This document shows positions 47,533 to 57,412 of a stretch of 64,000 nt of DNA, in pieces. The stretch is from Roseovarius sp. Its GTDB lineage: Bacteria > Pseudomonadota > Alphaproteobacteria > Rhodobacterales > Rhodobacteraceae. A program made the position numbers and the translations under genes. Below the pieces are notes generated by a model. It had not been told where the DNA came from, did not search any database, and worked only from the letters and a program-made list of their open reading frames with translations. Within the stretch, counting starts at the first letter, position 1; each line of letters starts with the position of its first letter. Where the stretch lies: contig JARGOC010000001.1 in the NCBI GenBank assembly GCA_029212365.1, positions 62,001 through 126,000 on the forward strand. Reading direction: 5' to 3'.

Positions 47533-48585
47533 TCACCAACTGCCGCTGGCCCCACCGCCCGAAGATGACCCGCCACCAAATGAGGATCCTCCTCCAGATG
47601 AGGACGAGGATTGGCTGACCCTCGGTATCACTTTTTTAATCGAATACTGCTCAGAGCAGTTGTGACAATCATAATCAATTCGTTTTAAACCAGTGGAACT
47701 TGTTGTTGCGCTGGAGAGAACGGTCGTGGTGCCCTCTAGTGTTTTAAACCCGCAGGAGCGGCAAGCGCTGTAAGGTGTAAACCATGCTTTGTAGGCCTCA
47801 ATTGTAAGGTGTTCGCATTTGGGGCACAGCCAGACATCATAATCAACGCTTTTTAGATCTTCCTCGATGCGTTCGCCGTCTTTTAGATGCTGGTCATCCC
47901 AATGCTCTGCCAGAAGCTGCATCTTAGTGCCATCAATGGGACAACGGCGCTTTTTGTAACGCAATCGACGCCGGTAGAGCCATGTAGCTAACCCGAGTAT
48001 ACCAGCAGCAATAGGCCATATCGCCCATTTCAAAGCTGTCAGAGCCCGAGACAGAAAACCGCGTATCTTTTGGCTGGTGCTGCCATCAATTTCACCGGGA
48101 TATTCACCAACCAACTCGTAGATTACAGCTTCTACACCACTTGCAATGCCTTGGGCGTACTCATCATTCTTGAATATTGGGGTGATTGTTCTGTCAATAA
48201 TGCGCTTCATTGGTGCATTGAGATTATTCCCATAACCCGAACCTACCTCAATCCGCATTTTACGGTCATAGCGTGAGACAAGCATCATAACGCCATCATT
48301 TTTTAAGGCGTCACCAATGCCCCAATAGTTAAAAAGGCCTGTTGCAAATGGTTCAATCTCGCCGAAATGACCATAGTCAGACATCAGTTTGACGGTAACG
48401 ACAGTAAATTCTATCCCACGTTTTTCACGCAGCTCCATCAGGTCTTCACGAATGGCCTGTTCCTGAATGATATTCAGTAGATCGGCGAAGTCATTGACGT
48501 AAAGCTCGGTGTAGTCGGGATACGTTTGTGAATACGCCGGAAGGGAAAGGAGAAGGGCGAAAAGATATGAATAAATACGGATCAT
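47533..48585 (-). CDS. TPM-domain protein with zinc ribbons
   Basis: 350 residues. A signal peptide (1-20) precedes a TPM domain (about 25-165; QEQAIREDLMELREKRGI and KNDGVMMLVSRYDRKMRIEVGSG is the usual core). A transmembrane helix (about 185-205) is followed by four Cys pairs (CPID, CPKC, CRSCG, CHNCSEQY) and a Gly/Ser-rich tail ending GGASGSW. It is probably inner-membrane with the Cys part in the cytoplasm. It is less GC-rich than its neighbours. It lies 43 bp after grpE; function unknown. Confidence 0.78.
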   Translation of the reverse strand: MIRIYSYLFALLLSLPAYSQTYPDYTELYVNDFADLLNIIQEQAIREDLMELREKRGIEFTVVTVKLMSDYGHFGEIEPFATGLFNYWGIGDALKNDGVMMLVSRYDRKMRIEVGSGYGNNLNAPMKRIIDRTITPIFKNDEYAQGIASGVEAVIYELVGEYPGEIDGSTSQKIRGFLSRALTALKWAIWPIAAGILGLATWLYRRRLRYKKRRCPIDGTKMQLLAEHWDDQHLKDGERIEEDLKSVDYDVWLCPKCEHLTIEAYKAWFTPYSACRSCGFKTLEGTTTVLSSATTSSTGLKRIDYDCHNCSEQYSIKKVIPRVSQSSSSSGGGSSFGGGSSSGGGASGSW

Positions 48586-48628
48586 GAAATCACTGTAGCT
48601 GAAAAAGGGGGCCAAATGCCCCCCAATG

Positions 48629-49189
48629 TTATCCTGTATGCGATGAAACCCCAACTTGGGCTGGCCGCAATATGCGATCATGGATCATGAATCCCTGCGC
48701 TGAAACCTGAATGATATCCCCAGCTTTAGTGCCGGGCAGGGGGGCTTCGAACATGGCTTCATGGAATTGAGGGTCAAACCGGTCCCCAACTTCAGGGGCG
48801 ATAACAGTGATACCATGTTGGGCGAAAACATTGCGTAGCTCACGCATTGTCAGCTCAATCCCTTCGATCAAGGCTTTGGAAACCTTGCGCTGTTCGTCGG
48901 TGGCAGTGTCCAACGCGCGCTTCATGTTGTCATACACCGGCAGTATATCACGCGCCAGTTTAGAGCCGCCGTACTGATGCGCCTCACGGCGATCTTTGTC
49001 CGAACGCTTGCGCGCATTTTCGGCCTCAGCCAATGCACGCATAAACTTGTCTTGCAACGCGTCACGCTCAGCACGCAAGGAGTCAACTTCGGCTTCTTCA
49101 TCCGAAATCTCGCTCATGTCCTGTTCAAACTCGTCTTCCATGGCCCGCTCAATATCGTCCAGGAAATCTTCTTCTTTGGGCTCTGCCAT
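48629..49189 (-). CDS. grpE: Nucleotide exchange factor GrpE
   Basis: 186 residues: an acidic N-terminus, a long coiled coil (about 30-80) with EAENARKRSDKDRREA, and the C-terminal beta domain with GDRFDPQFHEAMFEA. It releases ADP from DnaK. It follows hrcA by 9 bp in a heat-shock unit. Confidence 0.96.
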   Translation of the reverse strand: MAEPKEEDFLDDIERAMEDEFEQDMSEISDEEAEVDSLRAERDALQDKFMRALAEAENARKRSDKDRREAHQYGGSKLARDILPVYDNMKRALDTATDEQRKVSKALIEGIELTMRELRNVFAQHGITVIAPEVGDRFDPQFHEAMFEAPLPGTKAGDIIQVSAQGFMIHDRILRPAQVGVSSHTG

Positions 49190-49198
49190 TTTTCACCT

Positions 49199-50263
49199 CT
49201 AGCTTCGGTCAGCGATCAGTTTGCCAACCAATTGAGCCGTGTAATCCACAATCGGCACAATCCGTCCGTAGTTCAGACGCGTCGGGCCAATTACCCCTAC
49301 TGCGCCAATGATCTTTCGATCAGCGTTCATATAAGGAGACACCACCAAAGAGGAACCCGAAAGTGAAAAAAGTTTGTTCTCAGACCCAATAAAAATGCGC
49401 ACACCTTCGCCTTCATCGGTCAGTTCAAGGAATTCAGCGATGTCACGCTTGCGTTCAAGATCGTCAAACAAGGTTTTAATCAGTTCCAGATCTTCTTCTT
49501 CAGCCTCGGATTGCAAAAGATTCGACCGCCCGCGCACAATCAGGCGTTCATAATTCACTTCACCATCATCCCAAACGGCAAGGCCGCTTTCGACCAGAGA
49601 ATGCGCCAGTTGGTCGATCTCTTGCCGGCGCTGGGTTATTTGACCCGCAATGTCGTTTTGAACGTCTGACAAAGTCTTGCCTTCAATCAGAGCATTCAGG
49701 AAATTTGCCGCTTCTCGCATGGAGCTGGGTGTTTGGCCCGGTGGAGGCGTGAACACCCGGTTTTCAACATGGCCATCTGCCGTAACCAACACCACCAATG
49801 CCCGGTCAACGCCTAGGCTGACAAATTCGATATGTTTGATCGGGGCTTCGTGTTTGGGTGTCAGCACCAAGGACGCACCATGAGTGACGCCAGACAGCGC
49901 CGAGCCAATGCGATCAAACGCGCCTGCTACATCTTCTGAGTTGTTGCCAAGCGTGGCGTCAATCATCTGCCGGTCGCTATGTTGCAAATCACCGACTTCC
50001 AGCAATCCATCCACAAACATCCGAAGGCCCTGTTGTGTCGGCACGCGCCCGGCACTGATATGTGGAGATCCCAAAAGACCCAGGTATTCCAGGTCTTGCA
50101 TTACATTTCGGATCGTCGCGGCTGACACCTTTTCGCTCATGTCGCGGGTCAGGGTGCGCGACCCGACAGGATCTCCCGTTGCCAGGTACGATTCAACCAC
50201 CCGCCGAAACACCTCGCGCGAGCGGTCGTTCATTTCTTCCAATATTTGGCTGGCTTCGGACAT
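49199..50263 (-). CDS. hrcA: Heat-inducible transcription repressor HrcA
   Basis: 354 residues. The winged helix (1-85) has TRDMSEKVSAATIRNVMQDL and GLLGSPHISAGRVPTQQGLR, and the GAF-like rest includes SPYMNADRKIIGAVGVIGP. HrcA represses genes carrying CIRCE (TTAGCACTC-N9-GAGTGCTAA). I see no CIRCE before dnaK, hrcA or grpE here, so its target (usually groESL) is probably elsewhere. It is divergent from rph across 117 bp. Confidence 0.96.
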   Translation of the reverse strand: MSEASQILEEMNDRSREVFRRVVESYLATGDPVGSRTLTRDMSEKVSAATIRNVMQDLEYLGLLGSPHISAGRVPTQQGLRMFVDGLLEVGDLQHSDRQMIDATLGNNSEDVAGAFDRIGSALSGVTHGASLVLTPKHEAPIKHIEFVSLGVDRALVVLVTADGHVENRVFTPPPGQTPSSMREAANFLNALIEGKTLSDVQNDIAGQITQRRQEIDQLAHSLVESGLAVWDDGEVNYERLIVRGRSNLLQSEAEEEDLELIKTLFDDLERKRDIAEFLELTDEGEGVRIFIGSENKLFSLSGSSLVVSPYMNADRKIIGAVGVIGPTRLNYGRIVPIVDYTAQLVGKLIADRS

Positions 50264-50380
50264 GAATAAGGGTTTCCTATCTGGCCTGCCATTAAAGACG
50301 CAAGCGCCAAAAGGTCAATCGGGCTTGCGAAGCTGTGTTGCGCCTCGTATCTCGGGATCAACAGAAAAAAGGATTTTCAG

Positions 50381-51097
50381 ATGCGCCCTTCGGGAAGAGA
50401 ACTAAATGAAATGCGTTCGGTTTCGATTGAAACAGGTGTGACCAAACACGCCGAAGGGTCTTGCATGATCAAAATGGGTGACACCCATGTATTGTGCACC
50501 GCCACGATCGAAGATCGGGTTCCACCGTTTATCAAAGGCTCAGGCCTTGGTTGGGTGACTGCGGAATATGGCATGTTGCCACGCTCCACCACGAGCCGGA
50601 TGCGGCGAGAGGCATCAGCAGGCAAGCAAGGTGGCCGTACTGTCGAAATTCAGCGGTTGATCGGTCGCAGCTTGCGCGCGGGTGTTGATCGTGTGGCCTT
50701 GGGTGAGCGCCAGATTACAGTTGATTGCGATGTTATTCAGGCTGACGGCGGAACACGTTGTGCCTCTATCACCGGGGGCTGGGTGGCATTGCGCGTGGCC
50801 GTGAACAAACTGATGAAAATGGGCGATGTGGTCAGCGATCCTCTGGTTGATCCTGTGGCGGCGATAAGCTGCGGTATTTACGCAGGCCAGCCCGTAATGG
50901 ATTTGGATTATCCCGAAGACAGCGAAGCCGGCGTGGATGGAAATTTCATCATGACCCAGTCAGGTAAGCTGATTGAAGTACAGATGAGCGCCGAAGGATC
51001 TACCTTTAGCCGCGACCAGATGAACCAATTGATGGATCTGGCTGAAAAAGGCGTGGGTGAGTTGGCCGCCATGCAACTTGCAGCCGCCAATGCGTAA
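50381..51097 (+). CDS. rph: Ribonuclease PH
   Basis: 238-residue phosphorolytic exoribonuclease that trims the 3' ends of tRNA precursors. The start [17 protein letters not shown] is characteristic. [14 protein letters not shown] and [20 protein letters not shown]-type blocks plus [13 protein letters not shown] follow. AAGGA eight bases upstream. It overlaps rdgB by eight bases. Confidence 0.96.
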   Translation: MRPSGRELNEMRSVSIETGVTKHAEGSCMIKMGDTHVLCTATIEDRVPPFIKGSGLGWVTAEYGMLPRSTTSRMRREASAGKQGGRTVEIQRLIGRSLRAGVDRVALGERQITVDCDVIQADGGTRCASITGGWVALRVAVNKLMKMGDVVSDPLVDPVAAISCGIYAGQPVMDLDYPEDSEAGVDGNFIMTQSGKLIEVQMSAEGSTFSRDQMNQLMDLAEKGVGELAAMQLAAANA

Positions 51098-51707
51098 GTT
51101 TGAGGGCGATACCCTGCTTGTGGCCACCCATAATACTGGCAAGCTGGAGGAGATCGGCGCGTTGCTGACCCCCTTCGGCGTGTCAGTGGTGGGTGCCGCC
51201 GAGAAGGGATTGCCTGAACCGGATGAAACCGAAACAACTTTTGCCGGAAATGCGCGGATCAAAGCGCATGCCGCGGCAAAGGCCACGGGGCTGCCCGCAC
51301 TGTCCGACGATTCCGGGATCGAGATTGATGCATTAGGCGGCGCACCTGGTGTCTATACGGCGGATTGGGCTGAAACGGGGCAGGGGCGTGATTTCGTCAT
51401 GGCCATGACACGCGCCCATGATGAACTGTTAAACATCGGTGCCTCCAAGCCGTGGATCGCCCGGTTTTGTTGCACGTTGGTTCTGGCCTGGCCCGATGGC
51501 CATGACGAGGTATTTCCCGGTTCAATTGAGGGGCAAATCAGCTGGCCCATGCGCGGTGAGCAAGGTCATGGATATGATCCGATCTTTGTGCCCGAAGGAT
51601 ATGACATCACGTTTGGCGAAATGGACCGCTGGGAAAAGAACAAAATCAGCCACCGCGCGGATGCGTTCAACAAATTGGTAAAGGGCTGCTTTGCCCTGAA
51701 TAGCTGA
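51090..51707 (+). CDS. rdgB: Non-canonical purine NTP pyrophosphatase RdgB
   Basis: 205 residues. It hydrolyses dITP and XTP to keep them out of [17 protein letters not shown] near the start, [21 protein letters not shown] with the metal site, [10 protein letters not shown] and ISHRADAF are all family motifs. The ATG at 51090 lies within the rph end. hemW follows with a TGATG overlap. Confidence 0.96.
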   Translation: MRKFEGDTLLVATHNTGKLEEIGALLTPFGVSVVGAAEKGLPEPDETETTFAGNARIKAHAAAKATGLPALSDDSGIEIDALGGAPGVYTADWAETGQGRDFVMAMTRAHDELLNIGASKPWIARFCCTLVLAWPDGHDEVFPGSIEGQISWPMRGEQGHGYDPIFVPEGYDITFGEMDRWEKNKISHRADAFNKLVKGCFALNS

Positions 51708-52864
51708 TGGACGACTGGGAAAACGGCGGTTTTGGTCTTTATCTGCATTGGCCGTTTTGTCAGGCAAAATGCCCTTACTGCGATTTTAACTCCCATGTTT
51801 CGCGCCAGATTGATCAAACCGCTTGGCGGGATGCCTATCTGGCCGAAATTGACCGGTATGCTGCCATGGTACCAGGCCGTGTTTTGAACTCTGTGTTTTT
51901 TGGCGGCGGAACACCCAGTTTGATGAACCCCGATATCGTGGCCAGTATCATTGATCGTATTCGCAAAAGCTGGCCCGCAGCAAACGATCTTGAGATCACT
52001 CTGGAAGCAAACCCCGGCTCTGTCGAAGCAGGCCGATTTCGCGCCTATGCAGAGGCAGGTGTGTCGCGGGTTTCTATGGGTGTTCAAGCTCTAAATGACA
52101 ATGATTTAAAATACTTAGGTAGGATTCACACTGTCGCAGAAGCGCGCAAGGCATTTGATATCGCCCGCACTCAATTTGAAAGGGTATCCTTTGATCTGAT
52201 CTATGCGCGGCAAAATCAAACCGTTGAGGATTGGCGCAGTGAATTGAGCGAAGCACTCTCAATGGCCGTGGATCATCTGTCACTTTACCAGCTGACGATA
52301 GAACCCGGAACCGCGTTTGGTGATCGCTATGCCGTCGGAAAACTTAAGGGCCTGCCGCCAGAAGACAGCGCTGCTGATATGTATGAGGCCACTCAAGAAA
52401 TCTGTGATGCAGCTGGATTGCCCGCATATGAGGTATCTAACCATGCCCGTCCTGGCGCCGAATCCCGGCACAATCTGATTTATTGGCGTTACGGAGATTA
52501 CATTGGGATCGGTCCGGGCGCTCATGGGCGTGTGACAGTTGATGGCCAACGGCTTGCCACCGAAGCCTGGTCGATGCCTGATCGCTGGTTGTCTTCTGTG
52601 TCTTCAAACAGTGCCGAAAAGCCAAAACAGGCTCTTTCAGGTAAAGATCAGGCGATTGAATACTTGATGATGGGCCTGAGGATAAAGGGCGGGATTAACC
52701 GCAGTCGTTATGAGCGTCTGGCAGAATACGCTCTGGATGAAAGCAAGCTTACTCACCTGCTGGATCTTGGACTAATTGAACAGGGGTCGGGCCATCTATG
52801 GGCCACCGCTCGTGGTACCATGGTCCTGAATTCGCTCATCGAAGCCCTGTTGCCTGATACGTAA
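51707..52864 (+). CDS. hemW: Radical SAM haem chaperone HemW
   Basis: 385 residues. The radical SAM motif is Cys18-x3-Cys22-x2-Cys25 followed by Phe (FCQAKCPYCDFN), as in HemW and not HemN. FFGGGTPSLM and RVSMGVQALNDNDLKYLGR follow. It inserts haem into target proteins and is often misnamed a coproporphyrinogen oxidase. It starts on the rdgB stop and its TAA overlaps the next ATG. Confidence 0.92.
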   Translation: MDDWENGGFGLYLHWPFCQAKCPYCDFNSHVSRQIDQTAWRDAYLAEIDRYAAMVPGRVLNSVFFGGGTPSLMNPDIVASIIDRIRKSWPAANDLEITLEANPGSVEAGRFRAYAEAGVSRVSMGVQALNDNDLKYLGRIHTVAEARKAFDIARTQFERVSFDLIYARQNQTVEDWRSELSEALSMAVDHLSLYQLTIEPGTAFGDRYAVGKLKGLPPEDSAADMYEATQEICDAAGLPAYEVSNHARPGAESRHNLIYWRYGDYIGIGPGAHGRVTVDGQRLATEAWSMPDRWLSSVSSNSAEKPKQALSGKDQAIEYLMMGLRIKGGINRSRYERLAEYALDESKLTHLLDLGLIEQGSGHLWATARGTMVLNSLIEALLPDT

Positions 52865-53217
52865 TGCAGATCCTTTGGCTTATAATCGGTTTTGCCTCTT
52901 TGGGCCTCGGCATTCTGGGCATTGCATTGCCACTATTGCCCACAGTCCCATTCATCTTGTTGGCTGCATTTTGCTTTGCTCGGTCTTCAGAACGGCTTCA
53001 CGCATGGCTATTGTCGCACCCAATGTTTGGCCCAATGATAGAAGATTGGCATGAACGCGGCGCAATAAGCCGGAAGGTCAAACGCCTGGCAACCTTCTCT
53101 ATTCTTGCGGTATTTGGTATATCTGTTGGTTTGGGCGCGCCGTCACTCGTGCTGACAATTCAAGCTGTCGTTCTGGGTTGTGTCATGGTCTTTATTTGGA
53201 CACGCCCTAACGGCTAG
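52864..53217 (+). CDS. DUF454 (YbaN-like) inner-membrane protein
   Basis: 117 residues with two to three hydrophobic helices. The family pattern LGIALPLLPTVPFILLAAFC and FARSSERLHAWLLSHPMFG is clear. No function is known. It overlaps hemW by one base, and its last 11 bp overlap the convergent parB stop. Confidence 0.86.
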   Translation: MQILWLIIGFASLGLGILGIALPLLPTVPFILLAAFCFARSSERLHAWLLSHPMFGPMIEDWHERGAISRKVKRLATFSILAVFGISVGLGAPSLVLTIQAVVLGCVMVFIWTRPNG

Positions 53218-54106
53218 CGCTCAGCATACGGCAAAGATCATCCAGTTCTTCCAGTGTCGAATAGTTGATCGTAACAGCGCCGTTTTCTTGTCCTGGCTTG
53301 TGATCTATTGCTACTTTCATCCCCAGATTGGCCGAAAGATCGCCCTCAAGCATCTTTGTGTCTGCATCTTTATCGTTTGATGACTTGCGCGCGGGCTTGC
53401 CCTTCTCCGCAAAGATATTGGCAACACCTGATTTGGCCAGCTTTTCAGTTTCACGGACAGACAGGTCCTTTTTGATCACTTGTCGGGCAAGTGCTGCAGG
53501 ATCATCCGCTGTAATCAACGCCCGTGCATGCCCCGCAGACAGCTTGCCATCACGCAGATACCCACGAACTTCTTCGGGCAAGCCCAACAAGCGCACACAA
53601 TTGGCAATGTGACTGCGGCTCTTGCCCAACACTTCCGCCAGCTTTTCCTGGGTATGGCCAAATTTTTCCATCAGCTGACTATAACCAGCGGCTTCTTCTA
53701 CCGGGTTTAGATCCGCGCGCTGGATATTTTCAATAATGGCAACTTCAAGAACCTCAGTATCATCAAATTCTCTAATAATAACAGGTACTTGATGAAGTTT
53801 AGCCATCTGAGCAGCACGCCACCTGCGCTCTCCTGCGACGATTTCATAATCACCCGAACGGCGCGGGTGCGTGCGCACGATCAAGGGCTGGATGATGCCC
53901 TTTTCACGGATGGAATTTGACAGATCTGTAAGCTGCTCTTTGTCAAAGGTGCGCCGGGGCTGATCAGGATTGGCGTTCACCTTTTCAATCGGAACCATCA
54001 GATCAGGTTGTGCAAGCGCAGTATTAACCTCGGGCGTTTCAGCCACATCGGCCATCAACGCTGACAGACCACGGCCGAGGCCTCGTTTAGGTTTCTTGTC
54101 TGCCAT
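53207..54106 (-). CDS. parB: Chromosome partitioning protein ParB
   Basis: 299 residues. It binds parS and spreads as a CTP-dependent clamp. MADKKPKRGLGRGLSALM is the ParA-stimulating N-terminus. GERRWRAAQMA carries the CTP-binding arginines, and the helix-turn-helix GKSRSHIANCVRLL follows. Two parS palindromes lie 1.4 and 3.3 kb upstream. AAGGAT upstream of ATG 54106. It is last in the parAB unit. Confidence 0.97.
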   Translation of the reverse strand: MADKKPKRGLGRGLSALMADVAETPEVNTALAQPDLMVPIEKVNANPDQPRRTFDKEQLTDLSNSIREKGIIQPLIVRTHPRRSGDYEIVAGERRWRAAQMAKLHQVPVIIREFDDTEVLEVAIIENIQRADLNPVEEAAGYSQLMEKFGHTQEKLAEVLGKSRSHIANCVRLLGLPEEVRGYLRDGKLSAGHARALITADDPAALARQVIKKDLSVRETEKLAKSGVANIFAEKGKPARKSSNDKDADTKMLEGDLSANLGMKVAIDHKPGQENGAVTINYSTLEELDDLCRMLSASR

Positions 54107-54127
54107 AACTCTAATCCTTATTGGTGT

Positions 54128-54937
54128 TTACGCGGCCGTACGAGTTTGGTTTTGCATCAGCTCTTTTGCCAATGCCCTGTAGGCCTGCGCGCCTTTTGAG
54201 GCGGAATCGTAACTTATCACCGGCTGCGCAAATGAAGGTGCTTCGCTTACCCGCACATTTCTGGGCACACGGGTTTGAAACACCAGTTCGCCTAGGTTTT
54301 CACGCGCATCCTGTTCAACCATAGAGGACAGGTTATTGCGACTATCAAACATGGTCAAAACGATCCCCTCAATCCTGAGATTAGAGTTCGCTGTTTGGCG
54401 GACCTCTCGGATAGTCAGCATTAGTTGAGACAATCCTTCCAGGGCAAAAAACTCAGATTGCAAAGGTACCAAGACCGAATGAGCAGCAACCATCGCATTT
54501 ACCGTCAACAGATTCAAAGACGGCGGGCAATCAATTAGGATATAGTCCAGATCATAGGTATCTATCGCTGGCTGTCGAAGGGCATCATGCAACATATAGC
54601 TTCGTTTTTCATTAGAAATCAGCTCCATGTCAGCCGAGCTAAGGTCAACAGTAGCTGGTATAATCGACAGGTTTTTTGTTTGGGTTTGCTGAATTACTGA
54701 GTTTAGATCAATTTCTTCAAGCAGCAGTTCATAAGTGGTAAATTCACGATCCTCAGCGTTGATCCCAAGGCCGGTAGAGGCGTTTCCCTGGGGGTCAAGA
54801 TCAACAATCAGTACCTTTGCGCCCGCTTCAGCCAATGCTGCGCCCAAATTGATGGTTGTTGTCGTCTTGCCAACACCGCCTTTCTGGTTGGCAACCGCGA
54901 TGATCTTGGGTCCGTATGGTCGTGTGGGATCAGACAC
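54128..54937 (-). CDS. parA: Chromosome partitioning ATPase ParA
   Basis: 269 residues with the deviant Walker A KGGVGKTT (19-26), VDLDPQGNASTGLG and DCPPSLNLLTVNAMVA. It forms a DNA-bound gradient that moves ParB-parS complexes. The start is a GTG with AGGAG six bases upstream, inside the rsmG end (8-bp overlap). parB follows after 21 bp. Confidence 0.97.
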   Translation of the reverse strand: MSDPTRPYGPKIIAVANQKGGVGKTTTTINLGAALAEAGAKVLIVDLDPQGNASTGLGINAEDREFTTYELLLEEIDLNSVIQQTQTKNLSIIPATVDLSSADMELISNEKRSYMLHDALRQPAIDTYDLDYILIDCPPSLNLLTVNAMVAAHSVLVPLQSEFFALEGLSQLMLTIREVRQTANSNLRIEGIVLTMFDSRNNLSSMVEQDARENLGELVFQTRVPRNVRVSEAPSFAQPVISYDSASKGAQAYRALAKELMQNQTRTAA

Positions 54938-55541
54938 GAGATACTCCTGTAACGCTAAGAATGACGGGGCCGGCTTCGGTTAAACTTGTATCAACGCGGT
55001 AATCGAAATTCCACAACGATTGCGCGTCAGACAGTTCTTTTTGCCATTGAGCTCCTTTGGGGAAAAGCGCCGTTCCATCCTCGCTCAAGTGGCGTTCTGC
55101 AAATCCCAACAGATCTGTCAGATCAGCCAGCGCACGCGCCGTCAAGACATCGGCGCTCAATTGGTCGGTCTGTTCAATCCGCTGATTTAACACTGTCGCT
55201 TTTGCGCCCGTTTCACGGATCACCGTGCGAAGGAAAGCGCATTTTCTTGAGTCGCTTTCGATCAGAACCACCTCCTTGGGCGATCCGGTTTCAAGAGCCA
55301 TAATAGCTATCACAAGCCCTGGAAATCCACCGCCTGACCCCAGATCAACCCATGTTTTACAGGGGTTTGGGGCCAATGACATGAGTTGAGCAGAATCCAT
55401 TATATGCCGCGTCCAAAGGTCACGCAAGCTCGCGCGAGAGACAAGATTAATCTTTGGGTTCCACTTTTCAAGAAGGTCTGCGTAAACCTTGAGGTTTGCA
55501 AATGTTTCACGTGAAACATTCAGATCCTCGGCAGAAATCAT
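54930..55541 (-). CDS. rsmG: 16S rRNA G527 N7-methyltransferase RsmG
   Basis: 203 residues with [18 protein letters not shown] (SAM site). The start codons are [14 protein letters not shown]; codons 8-13 (NVSRETF) are written by a perfect parS palindrome, so the N-terminus is shaped by a DNA site. It overlaps mnmG by ATGA and parA by eight bases. Confidence 0.95.
   Translation of the reverse strand: MISAEDLNVSRETFANLKVYADLLEKWNPKINLVSRASLRDLWTRHIMDSAQLMSLAPNPCKTWVDLGSGGGFPGLVIAIMALETGSPKEVVLIESDSRKCAFLRTVIRETGAKATVLNQRIEQTDQLSADVLTARALADLTDLLGFAERHLSEDGTALFPKGAQWQKELSDAQSLWNFDYRVDTSLTEAGPVILSVTGVSRV
55503..55518. other. parS site inside rsmG
   Basis: TGTTTCACGTGAAACA, a perfect 16-bp palindrome identical to the alphaproteobacterial/Firmicutes parS consensus. 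It falls within codons for rsmG residues NVSRETF, about 5.4 kb from the putative origin. Confidence 0.95.
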
Positions 55542-57409
55542 GCTGTTTTGCTCCGCGATTCCTGTCGTATGCGCATTAGAATTAGCGTCAGTGCAGCAGG
55601 AGTCATCCCATCAACACGCCCGGCCTGAGCCAAATTGGATGGGCGCGCAGCCAACAGCTTGGCAGTCAATTCGTTAGAAAGGCCCTCAATCATTGAATAA
55701 TCGAAATCATCAGGAATGTCCTTTTCCTCGTCCCTACGCATCAGCTCAACGTCTCGTAGCTGTCTTTCAATATAATTATGATAAAGCGCATCTCGTTCTA
55801 GCTGTTGACGGCTTTCATCATCAACAAGCGAGAGGTCATCATTCAGAGGCAGTATGTTGTTAAAGCCAATATTAGGGAAAGCCAGCAGCTGGAACGCGGT
55901 ACGGCGAGAGCCGTCCTCTTTGACATCCAGTCCGTGTAATTTCAGCTGCTTAGGTGTGTAAGTTTCTCCGTCCAAAATTGCACGAGCTGAAGTCAAACGC
56001 TTGATCTTGTTTTCAAAAATATCCCGGCGTTTTAACCCAACGCAACCAATATTGATCCCAATTGGCGTCAGTCGTTGATCGGCATTATCCGCGCGTAGGG
56101 ACAAACGGAACTCTGCACGAGAAGTAAACATGCGATACGGTTCAGACACGCCACGAGTCGTTAAATCATCAATCATTACACCGATATAACTGTCTGATCG
56201 GCTGAAGATCACCGCGTCTTTATCCTGAGAGACCAGCGCCGCATTCAACCCAGCAACCAATCCTTGCGCTGCCGCTTCTTCATAACCAGTGGTACCGTTA
56301 ATCTGTCCCGCCAAATACAGCCCGGGAACATCCCGCAACGAAAGCGTTGAGGTCAATGCGCGGGGATCTACATAGTCGTATTCAATTGCATATCCAGGCT
56401 GCACGATACGTGTGTTTTCCAGGCCTTTGATTGAGTGAACATAGGCTTCCTGCACATCAACGGGCAGAGACGTTGATATACCATTGGGATAGATCAAATC
56501 ATCCGACAAGCTCTCTGGCTCCAGGAATATCTGGTGAGATATTTTGTCTGCGAAGCGAACGATCTTATCCTCGATGGACGGGCAATAGCGTGGACCGATT
56601 CCATCAATATGGCCGCCGTACATTGCGGATTTTCCCAGGTTTTCCTGAATAATCTGATGGGTAATCTCATTTGTATGGGTGATCCCACAAGAAATCTGAC
56701 GGGCTGATGTTGCCTTGGATAAAAAGGAAAACAGTGTTGGGTCATCATCACCGGGCTGTTGTTCAAGCTGATCCCAAGCAATGGATTTGCCATCTAGCCG
56801 AGGCGGTGTACCAGTTTTAAGACGTCCAAGTGACAGGCCGAAGCTGTCAATCCTTTCAGCCAATTTAACCGAGGGCTTATCGCCCATACGTCCACCAGGA
56901 CGCGATACATCACCGATATGGATAACACCCCGCAAAAACGTACCAGTGGTCAGGATGACAGAGCGGGATTCGATTCTGGATCCATCGTCAAGGATCACGC
57001 CAGAGACGCGGCCAGACTTCATGACAAAATCACAGGCCTCGCCCACAATGATATCCAGATTTTGCTGGCCCTCAATTTCGGCCAGCATCGTTTCGCGGTA
57101 GATTTTGCGATCCGCCTGCGCCCGCGGGCCTTGTACAGCAGGGCCTTTGCGGCGATTAAGCAAGCGAAATTGAATCCCGGCGGTATCAGCCACCCGGCCC
57201 ATCACGCCATCTAGCGCATCAATTTCACGCACCAAATGACCTTTGCCGAGGCCGCCAATCGCTGGATTGCAGGACATCACACCGATGCCTTCACGGGTCA
57301 GAGTGACCAATGCAGTAGACGCGCCCATTCGTGCCGAAGCATGCGCCGCTTCACAGCCCGCATGCCCCCCACCAATGACAACCACATCAAAATGTTTCAC
57401 GTGAAACAA
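55538..57409 (-). CDS. mnmG: tRNA modification enzyme MnmG (GidA)
   Basis: 623-residue FAD protein that with MnmE makes 5-carboxymethylaminomethyl-uridine at the tRNA wobble position. [21 protein letters not shown] is the FAD site. The first codons, MFHVKHF, are written by a parS site, and the ATG is at 57409. The C-terminus is helical. mnmE ends 4 bp upstream. Confidence 0.97.
   Translation of the reverse strand: MFHVKHFDVVVIGGGHAGCEAAHASARMGASTALVTLTREGIGVMSCNPAIGGLGKGHLVREIDALDGVMGRVADTAGIQFRLLNRRKGPAVQGPRAQADRKIYRETMLAEIEGQQNLDIIVGEACDFVMKSGRVSGVILDDGSRIESRSVILTTGTFLRGVIHIGDVSRPGGRMGDKPSVKLAERIDSFGLSLGRLKTGTPPRLDGKSIAWDQLEQQPGDDDPTLFSFLSKATSARQISCGITHTNEITHQIIQENLGKSAMYGGHIDGIGPRYCPSIEDKIVRFADKISHQIFLEPESLSDDLIYPNGISTSLPVDVQEAYVHSIKGLENTRIVQPGYAIEYDYVDPRALTSTLSLRDVPGLYLAGQINGTTGYEEAAAQGLVAGLNAALVSQDKDAVIFSRSDSYIGVMIDDLTTRGVSEPYRMFTSRAEFRLSLRADNADQRLTPIGINIGCVGLKRRDIFENKIKRLTSARAILDGETYTPKQLKLHGLDVKEDGSRRTAFQLLAFPNIGFNNILPLNDDLSLVDDESRQQLERDALYHNYIERQLRDVELMRRDEEKDIPDDFDYSMIEGLSNELTAKLLAARPSNLAQAGRVDGMTPAALTLILMRIRQESRSKTA
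57393..57408. other. parS site at the mnmG start codon
   Basis: TGTTTCACGTGAAACA, a second perfect copy, covers the mnmG start: its first bases supply the TG of the ATG codon and the following codons for FHVKH. About 3.5 kb from the origin gap. Confidence 0.95.
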
Positions 57410-57412
57410 TCC

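Noticed and set aside
50264-50380. CIRCE element for HrcA autoregulation
   Set aside because: No TTAGCACTC-N9-GAGTGCTAA or close match is visible in the hrcA/rph gap or before dnaK and grpE.
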